Assembly (NCBI RefSeq): GCF_000237925.1
Contig: NC_031502.1
Coordinates: 13,414,675-13,478,674 of the forward strand
Source of the DNA: Schistosoma mansoni
Taxonomy: Eukaryota > Platyhelminthes > Trematoda > Strigeidida > Schistosomatidae
DNA length: 64,000 nucleotides
Reading direction: 5' to 3'
The notes below the pieces were generated by a model. It saw only the letters and a list, made by a program, of their open reading frames with translations, was not told the DNA's origin and searched no databases. Position 1 is the first letter of the stretch, and every line of letters begins with the position of its first letter. Of this stretch, positions 48,801 to 58,900 are shown one piece after another. The translations under genes and the position numbers were made by a program.

Positions 48801-50991
48801 TTGATCAACGTTTCTTTCGGCACTAGCTTCTTGTATTGATATTATGATCTAGGTTTTAGTTGATCGGAGCTCAAGTAACTTATAAAATTGAATACTAGAA
48901 TTCAATAAGTAGTGGTATATAAAGAGTAATCTGATCAATGATGGCCGATTCTGAGTCATCACCTAACGTGTCCAACCACCAATCAACGGTTATTGTGTGG
49001 ATCCCGACCAGGTAGTTCGTATCTACCAACATGAATCAGTTTAACAGTCAATGATTTCACCTACTAGGATCTTATCATGGTTCGTCCATCTTTAGCACTA
49101 AAGGCAAAATTAGTGTGTGTTTTGCATTTGATACTTATTTCATCTCATTTTTTCCTTCTATTCAAACACTTTCTGCTGCTGTCTGGGAAGAAAATAATTA
49201 CTTACTTTTTTTCCTTAAAAGTCATTTAAATAAATATTTTTGTTTATCATCTTGTTGTCATAGCTATTCGATGCGAACACAGTAGAAGTTGGAGTTGGAC
49301 CAGCTGCATCTTGCGTTATATTTTTACCATCTTTTACAAATTGTGGTGACCCAAACGACATGAATAATGCACCAATATTTTTCGCTGCATCTTTGTCTAC
49401 TCAAGTTTTGGTGAGTCTAGTATATGAAAACTTGATGTTTATTTTTCCTGTGTGTGAATAGTACTTTATAATTCCACCCTATTTCTGTGGTATTTCACTT
49501 AATCATTTCTTATATGAAGCGTCATCAGATTTCCTGCGTCTCTTTTCGGCGTTGTAATAGATAAACATTTTATTCGGAGGGGAAAGTGGTTAACATTGTA
49601 TCTGAAGCTGTTTTGATAGATACTTTATTATGAATGGTATTAAAAAAAGACAAAGTGGATATCCTATTGTTAACATTTTTGTCTACAATGCGTATTTTAG
49701 TTCATAGTTTCTTGTTTAAATGTCGTACTTTTAGGTAATAAAATAAGCTTGTAAGTGATTTTGCAGACATATTATTTAATCAGAATGGGGGATTTCTGGA
49801 GATAGTAGTAATTTAATAGTTGAATTCATGAGTCGAATAAAAATATATTAATAAAATTTTTAAAATAATGTTTCCTCCTGGTATTACTGTTACAATGGTT
49901 TATTTTACCGTAAAGAAATATAATGTTAGAATACATACATAGTGAGACACTTTGTAAACTTTCCACGTTATTCATCTGAATTTGAAGTCCTATAGTTTAG
50001 ATTTTTAATTAATAGTGTTTGCTTCTACATTATTCTAAGTCAGCTGTTGTGTATCGTCATTTCTTAAACACAGTACATATTGAATGTAACTCCCGCCTCA
50101 TGAGTTACTGTGGTCTTGATTAAAGAATTCCGAAAACTGCTGTGTTAGATAGTTCACTTGATTTTCATACATCTTTCTTACACTCAGTAAATGTCTACTT
50201 TTTTCTTCTCAGATTTGGTGCTTGCCTAATACTGAGTATCAATTTTCTGAATCAAGAATATTGGAAAACGAGACATTGTGCCGCAATAGCTTCCCTCGCT
50301 TACATTTGTTGTGTTCGTGTGCTTCTACAGTATTGTCGATGGATGCACGTATTATTGAAGGTCAATGCATTTTAGCTGGTGGAACAGCTAGTGGACGTGT
50401 TCTTGTATGTTTTTTTTGTAGTAGTTTCGTTGTGATAACTAATATACTAAACATCTGTAACGTATTAACCGATATCACTTCATTATTACTCTTGTTTTAG
50501 ATATGGCGTGTTCGGGATGGTTGTAAATTAGTAGAATTGAGTGTGCATGCTTCCTGGGTCACAGCTATACGTTTACTTCCAGATGATTTCAAACAATTTT
50601 CTGATGGAGATTATTTTGATTTTAATGTCAATAAAAGTTGTTTACCTATTGGATTGCTTACAGCATCTGTTGATGGTGTAATAAAACGTTGGGATGTTGG
50701 GGCGACTTGCTTGCCGACTCCTACAACTCCAACTCCAACTGGTCCTGTCTGGCCGTATCCTTTTGGTTCCGGTTTATCATCTCAGAGGCATTCAAATTCT
50801 TCGAATATACAAAATCCAGTTGCTGTACATGGGCTTTGGACCCAGGTGTTTTCTGTTTGGTTTGGTGAACATGGTTCATTATTAGTTGTTGGACGTCGTC
50901 GACATTCTTCTGATTTGCAGGTGATATTTCCTTTACAATTTTAATACCACCGAAGTTTTGTCATATTTATAATCACTATTTTCTTTGTAGT

Positions 50992-51049
<58 letters not shown>

Positions 51050-54000
51050 TGTATACACGTGACATACATTTCGGACTTGAGATTTTGAGTGGACATTCTT
51101 ATTTACTTCGTACCAACTGTATATAATTTTGTTTATATGTTTCCTTTTTTAGATAATGTTTATTTTAAATATGACATAAATTATTCGTCTAAACACTTAT
51201 GTCTTAATAATTTCAGGTGTGACAGATGGCAATGCCACTCAATTTTCAAACAGTAGTAAGCTTCGATTTGAAATTTTTATCTAATGATTAGGAGTTTTGG
51301 TGTGGCTAATTTTATACTCTTAGAACAAATGAACAGCTATATGAGGTATACATACGTACAGTGGTGTTAGTTTTAAAACACCCGGTTGAATTACCTAGAT
51401 AGTGCTAAGGCGATAAGAAAATTACCTATATTTTTTGACGATGCTAAGATCTCACTAGAAAAAAATGATTGCTAATGCCTTTTATCTAATTTAATACCCA
51501 CATGGCCTTTTCCTTTTTCTAATTGATCATCTCTAATTTCAGTCCGCTAAACTTTTATATTCTTAATGATTATGTTTTCGTAAATATATATACGGAGTTG
51601 TACCATTTCTTTTTGTTTTGCTTGCTCTACCTCAATTATTCAGTTTTCGTATAGTTCGTCTTCTTTGTGTTTTGGTAATAGTTGTGTTAAAGTGTTGTGT
51701 GTTAGTCACAGTTATCGACTTACAAAATAGAACCAGTCGTATTAGAGTAGCTCAATGGTTCCTGTATTGAACCTCAAATGTCAAGACATAACAGTTATGT
51801 TAGTCCATTTTAGTGTCTGCTAAAACTAAAAGGTTTTTGTAGTAAATAAATTTCATTATTAAATATCGCTCATCATTCTACAATAGAGATTTCTGACTAA
51901 TCTAATTGTCGAGATTCTCATGTTTTACCAGAAAATATGTCACATATATCAAATGATAATCAAGAACCTAGTGCAGTTTTGATGGACGCTGATTATCATC
52001 GTGACTCACTATTTACTAGTGATTTTTTCCAATAAATGTGATGACAATATTTCAGATGAACCAAACTCTGACCTCATGTTAAATGTCGATCCTCACCTTT
52101 CAGTCAGTCCTAGCAAATTCTCTATTGAGTGCAGGAAAAATGTTATAAACAGAGTCACACTAAATGTAACTTGTGAACATGAGGATCCAACGTTGTTTTG
52201 TGAGGGACGATAAGCGCGGAAAATTTAAATTCCGGATATCAACTCCGGATCTTTCAAAAAAAAGGGGGGTGTTATATCCCGAATCGATTTATGAATGGTA
52301 ATTTTGAGAACTATTTATGGACCAATGTGATATGCATATTTCCTATTTTATAATTGCTAAGTAACTTAACTATTCATATTCATGTTCCTTTTACTATGAG
52401 CTTTATTTTGACCCATAGACTATTACTGTACGATTTACCATTCTTGGGTTATATCCAGTCTATTAATTACTGTTCCCCCTATTCACAGCCAAATTTGGCT
52501 GAATCTTGTACAAATGTTGTTTTCTAATTTGTGATACGACGTGGTCAGTTTATTTGGTATATAAACCCAGTATGTTTGAGAATAATGACTCATATTACAG
52601 AGGCTGTTATTAGTGTTCTGGACTTAACTGGCTGGGCTAGGCAGAAAGCAGGATTGATAAGTACTCAAGACTGCTCATACGGCTTTTGTGTATTATTGCT
52701 CTGATCGATAATTCATTCCTCTATAATTTGCGGGAATCATCACGTCATATATTAACGGGGCACGCACTCAATCGATATAACAGCTATGGTTCCAGTTTAT
52801 TTTGGTTTGCTAAAATTGTATAAATTAGATAATTGTTATAACATTTAAGTGAGTCTTCAAATTTATCTGAATCTCATAGTGTGAATCAATATTTTGTTTT
52901 CATTCTTAATATTTTTGCAAACTATTCGATTTCATACAATTTGTTCACTTCACAAGCTTAGACTAAACAAAAATGATTAAATTTATAGAATATCGTAAAT
53001 ACATTGTGAATGAAGTTGTAATTGAGTTTAGATATTACTATTTATCAATTTTTAATTGTCTATTACAGTTTCACTGAATTCTCGACACTCCTCAACTTTC
53101 AATAATTATCAGTATAGTTTAAAATTGTAGGTGTATATATTTATGTGTGCTTGTTGATCCGTATTAAATGGAATAGCCTGATTGAATTATTTAAATGCTA
53201 ATTTACTAGACTAGTGAGAGTTATAAATTCATTCGGATACCCTGCTCGAAATTCACACATGGGGTGTGCTTCTCATTTATCAAATCGTTTCTGAATATCT
53301 TTAATCGGATCATATTTGTTATTTTAACTCTATATTGAGTAGGAAAACTAAACCGATTAGATAAATTGTATCTTTTATTAACTTGTTAGTTCTATTTATC
53401 AACAATCGATGGTGGATGAAATAAATCTTTTCTAATAATATTATATCGTTATTGTTCTTTTTTTTAAAAAAAATTTTAGTTTCTATTTCGACCTAAACAA
53501 TTGAGTAATAATGGTAATAATAATAATGAAACAACTTGTTCATTCCAAGAGATTACTATTCGACCTAGTCAATCATCATACTGGAATCCACAAGTTCAAC
53601 ATAAATGTATAGAAGTTGATTCCTGTGAATCTATTGGTCATCAAAGTCATAAGAATTCATCGGAAAACAATCATCAGCCTGGTTCATCAATAGAAAGTTC
53701 AAAGAAACCATTACCTTTTAAACATTGGATATTAACTACAGGATTATCAAGTTCAATGTATGGAGTTGCCACTGCTGTATCATTTTGGAAGGATGGTAAT
53801 TGGGTAGCTATTGGCTTTAATACTGGGAATGTTATTGTGAGTAATTATTATTATCATTATTACTATGTAGGATAGTCTCAATCTTTAAAATAATATAACT
53901 ATAAAATAAAATTTACTCAATTTTTTACTAACATTTATAGTAGTTGCGAGTGTTAAATATCGTAAAGAAATCGTTATAATTCACATCAATCCATCAATGT

Positions 54001-55877
54001 CCTAGATATTGTAGAGCTTATAGTGTGTTTTACTTTCCTCAATTATACGAGTTTCAAGTTTTTAGAAAATCTATTTGAGTTTATTTAAATTTTAACTTAC
54101 TACTTTGTGGATTTCGCATTATATTTCATATTAGTGGTTTTTTGATTATTGCACTCTATTTTATAGCTGTTCGTACTCATATTAGTGGCATCTTATCGGA
54201 TATCATTCAGTCGATATTCACATAGATCTACTTTATAATTTAATTGGAATAGTCCTAAATAATCATAGTGATATTAAAAGGCATCGAAATTATCTGTCTA
54301 ACGAAATAAACGACCATTGGTAGCGATACAAAATAATCGTTTATAATTAAATGTCATCAGATTCTTAAAGTAATTGGTTGTGTTATTGAATAAAAACAGG
54401 ATTGAGTAAAGAAAAAATTCTATTTGATGAAAGCAATCCCTTTTTAATAGTTAAAATGTCGAATCACTTTAGGATGCAATCTTTTCTATCGTCTTATATA
54501 TATATATATATAGGGAAAACTATCGACTCATTCCAAGATGTTAGGACTCTATCTAATTGCCAGATGTTTATAAATAACTCAATCAGTTTCTTAACCAGAA
54601 AGTCACGACCGTCTTTAAAAGGAGCCTGAGGAAAGTCATCTTGACCTGGTGATTTGTAGCGCTTCACAAGTTGAAGTTCCTTGAGGACTTCCACCTCGTT
54701 AGGTGGATCAGTCGTCAAAAGTCATGGAGGGTAGGGAAGTCTAATCGATGTTGCTGGGGCAGCTGACCGATCGAACTGCTCCTCAAAAAACTCTGTCCAT
54801 CGTTCAAGACGTCAGTAGATGTTATTGATCGACATCCCGTCAGTTTCACAGCTTAAGTAAATGATTTCGTTGGAAAGAAAATTTTCTTTGCTAAATAACT
54901 CTTTATTTTTAATCATCAGGCTACTAAATCTCTTTAAAAATCTTTGTTTCTCGCTTTCTTTTTAAAAGTTTTTTTCCTAATTATTTCTAGTTTGGCAAAG
55001 TAATGAGTTTTTGTTTTAAAATGAATATTCCTTTTTTAATAAGAATTGAATCAATGGATAATTTATTAGATTATTAGAGATTTCTTCACTGATTTATCAA
55101 ATTGACTGAATATATTTAATCTGCGATTAGATTACAACATTTATAATTTTAGTTTATATTAATGACAGGAATTTACTTCAAAAATATGATAAATATCTTT
55201 TTCTTCTTCCAACTAATCTGTAACAAGTTACTAGAAATTCATTCATATTTATCATAGTGACAGTTTCCAAGGTGATACTTGCCTTTTTGTTCATTTTTTT
55301 AAAAAAAGTTATGTTTCATTTTAATTCAAGGTATATTCACTTCATTTTGATGATTCACAATTGTATGGGATAGTAAGACGTTATCACCTATTGGCTTCTG
55401 ATCACAATTTAAATAAAACAAATAATGAAGAAAAGAAATACTCATCATCGTCATTGTCGTCTTCCTCTACACTACACGATCATATTCTACATCTTCATAC
55501 GTGGATGCATGAAGATTGTACCGAGTCAATTGATTCAAAGGATTGTAAACTTTTAATTGTGGTTGGTGTCTATGGAAGTGGATGTGTAAAAGTAATGATA
55601 ATTTTATCTTTATTATTTTCATTATTTCCTAAAAAATATTTTTAAGATTCATTATATTTTAGTGGATTTGCTTTGAGATAATTCCTTAGACTTCGTATAT
55701 CAATCACACTGATAATCGTTACTAAATAAATCCCAGCGGTGTATAAATTCAGAAGGCAACAAGAAGTGCTGACAACAGTTTATTATTTAATAGTGCAGAT
55801 CACTAAGACACAAGCACATCAAACAAATTCGAGCAAAAAGAGTTAATGCACGCGAGCTAGTGAATACAGATGCGAAT

Positions 55878-55939
<62 letters not shown>

Positions 55940-58900
55940 AAAGTGATGCGAAGTGGAGATCGTTGTTGGAAAAGTGGAAAACGAAGTGAGGTGGAATAGG
56001 CGAGTTAGCCAACCCAGTCCCATAAAACCGTGACTCAATATTATCATTTTCCATATAAAATCTCTTGTCTAAGACAGCTTGTAATAGAGATTCCATTTTT
56101 GATTGTTTTACCCTGTGTGAATGTAATTTACTTGAAATTTGAATATTTCAGTCCATACTTTTTTGACTAATAATAAATTTAGTGTATAAATAAAACTGGT
56201 TAGTTAATTAAGAGCCTTTTTCTACCGTTGAGGAGATTATATCTTTGTATTAACATATAGATGATCTGTTAGCTCGTGTTTTTCTATCATAGAAAACAAA
56301 AGATTTCCATTTTATATTAATCCTACTGATAAAAATTAAATAATGAATAATCGAGTCTGTTACAAACTTGATCAAATTCTTTTAAACTAATAGTTTATAA
56401 TATAATGTAAAATTATGTAATAATCAAAGACAATAAAGTAGAATGGGGACAGAGTTACTGAATTTTTAATCAATAGGTTAAAAGTTTGTAAAATCCACTC
56501 CATTTAATTTGGTTTGAACAATTAATTGAAATGATCAACTACTATATTCAATTACAATAACAATATGCTTGGTATCTCAGTGATTTCTATAGTCTATCTG
56601 TCAGGTATTATTCCTCTAATTTACTTAGAATAAATTGATTTTAATTACTATCAGAAGGGGTCTAACTCCAACCAATCCACAAAGTTGAGCAACTGTTCAC
56701 CAATCGTCTTCAGTAAGTTGATATCTCAAAACAGACATGGTTTGGACTCCACTGGTCACCGCTTCTCACTAGAACTCCTGGATTTTCCTCTCGAAGTCAG
56801 TCACTAGTGAGCATATGAATATTATTATCAGAAGGGGTTTTTTGTGGAGATTTAGTATTTTCATAGTTGAAAGCGTCGTCTATCGGTTAAGTGCTCTGGC
56901 GCGAGACTGGTAGGTCCTGTGTTCGAATCTCGCGAGGCGAGGTTGTGGATACGCACTGCTGAGGAGTCCCGATTTTAATTACATTTGCTTGTACTTAATT
57001 AACTTATTGAGTAGGTAAATTATTCAACTACTTCATTTCAATCAAATTTATATATAATACAAAATACTTATAATTGAACGAAGGATTTATTATTCTGGTT
57101 GTTATTTTTCTAAATTCATTGTTTAAATTTTAAGTTTATTTTAATCTGAATACTTTAATTTGTATATTCACTTTGCATATTCCTTCAATTGTTATTTTAC
57201 AGTACTTTCTTTTAATTGTATATATCAATTATTCAATTTAAACAAAATATAAATCCGACAATCTGTCATAGTATGAAAAATTTTAATTGTTTATTTAATT
57301 AATCACATGATAGATCTTTTTCTATTATTATTATTCTTATTATCGAATAGTAATGGGTTATAAATCAATTCTCTTTTTTTTTGTGTTACACTTCTTCATA
57401 TAAATCGGGTGAACTGTTTTGTTATTGACCTTTTTAAAAAAAAATTCAACGTTTAGTCATATTGTAGCATATGATTACATAATTGTTTCTGGTGTTTAGT
57501 TTCTAAATAAAGTGTTTTAGGTAACTATGTCGTTTGATTACTGAACTTTAGTTTTTGTTTATTTTTTTGTTTTTTGAACTTTTTCCGTAAGAGTTATCTA
57601 GTCTAGTGTAATGATTTTATCAGAAATCCATCTAACATGATTATTCACACATCAAGAAATGAATTTTCTTAGGTTTTAGCGGTTAGTTGCGATTTTTGGA
57701 GTTAAACAAACAGTGAATAAGACAATAATTTGTTGATGATATCGGTTGAAGATAGCACGCTATCATAAATCGACCAAACTTGAGAATGAAAACCACTGGT
57801 TACTGAATCGTATGCTCAGTGGTATCATGCTTGTAGAGCTATTCAAAGATCTTGAGTTTCATCTCCTATCAGTGGGAACTTCTGTTTGGTACTCAAACTA
57901 TGATGAAATGCGTGAGTATTTCCTTCTGGTTCCGAATAGTCCTACAGTTTGTGCGAGATCGTGATTTAGTCTATTTCCAATTAATATCAAGTCTATTAAC
58001 CACCAAATTTATAAATGATTTGATAAATGTTTTTGTATCAGTCATCGCAATTGCCTGTATCTAAATTAGCATGACGTTGTATCAGTAAAGGATATCAAGA
58101 CTCTTTAATCTATACTTTCTGTTAATTAACACTTATCGGTATAATATACTATTGACGTTTAAGAAGACATTATTTCTTCATGAGATTTGAAGCTCATATC
58201 ACTTAAGATCTCATAGTCAAGTATTATATTAGTTATTCATGCACATTATAGTTTATTGGGATGAAATTCAATCAGAATTTAAATGTTATTAGCATCATAT
58301 TAGTGACTGATTAGTAAATTATATAAACAACCATCGTTACTATTACTAGACTATCCGAGTTTTACTTTGATTGCAAGTTTTTGTACTTTTCATGAAAAGT
58401 CGGTGTTATTTAAATAGCTATCAGTAATGAAAACTTACTAAATACCTGACATTATTTCCCTCTTGTTTGACAAAATTTATTTAAATTCCATAGTGAAGAT
58501 AGGATAATGTTGAAGTAAGTTCGTTTATTTTGAAGTAAATCATATGGAAGGAAATAATGTTTCATTATTTGCAACAGGATACTAAATAGTCCAGACATCA
58601 GAAAGCACGTAGTAGATTTATATAACCATTTCAGGGTACCTTTAAATAACATTTAACTTATTATATACAAAGAAATGCCTACTCAAAATGGATAGAACTA
58701 GAAACTTTAAAATACATACACATTTTACTTGACAATATAAAAATCAGTTTACTGCTTACAAGTTGGATTTTTATTTTTAAAAGCAGTATGCAATTAAAAT
58801 CACAGTAATAATTAGTGTATAGTTGCATCATGCATTTTGTTGTTAATTTTTTAGGTATGGTACCTCTCTGACGCTTGTTATAAAATATCAAATCCCACTA

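Noticed and set aside
55857-56096. Minus-strand frame with YIYIYI run (and the plus-strand one at 12596)
   Set aside because: Translation of a TA microsatellite; no conserved sequence on either side.
56860-56975. tRNA gene suggested by good A and B boxes
   Set aside because: No acceptor stem closure, and the sequence runs into a hammerhead-like segment, so it is a SINE.
57746-58064. Possible extra Apaf-1 exon in intron 17
   Set aside because: Not phase-compatible with exons 17 and 18, which join cleanly (GCVK to VWYL) without it; it looks like a dispersed repeat.
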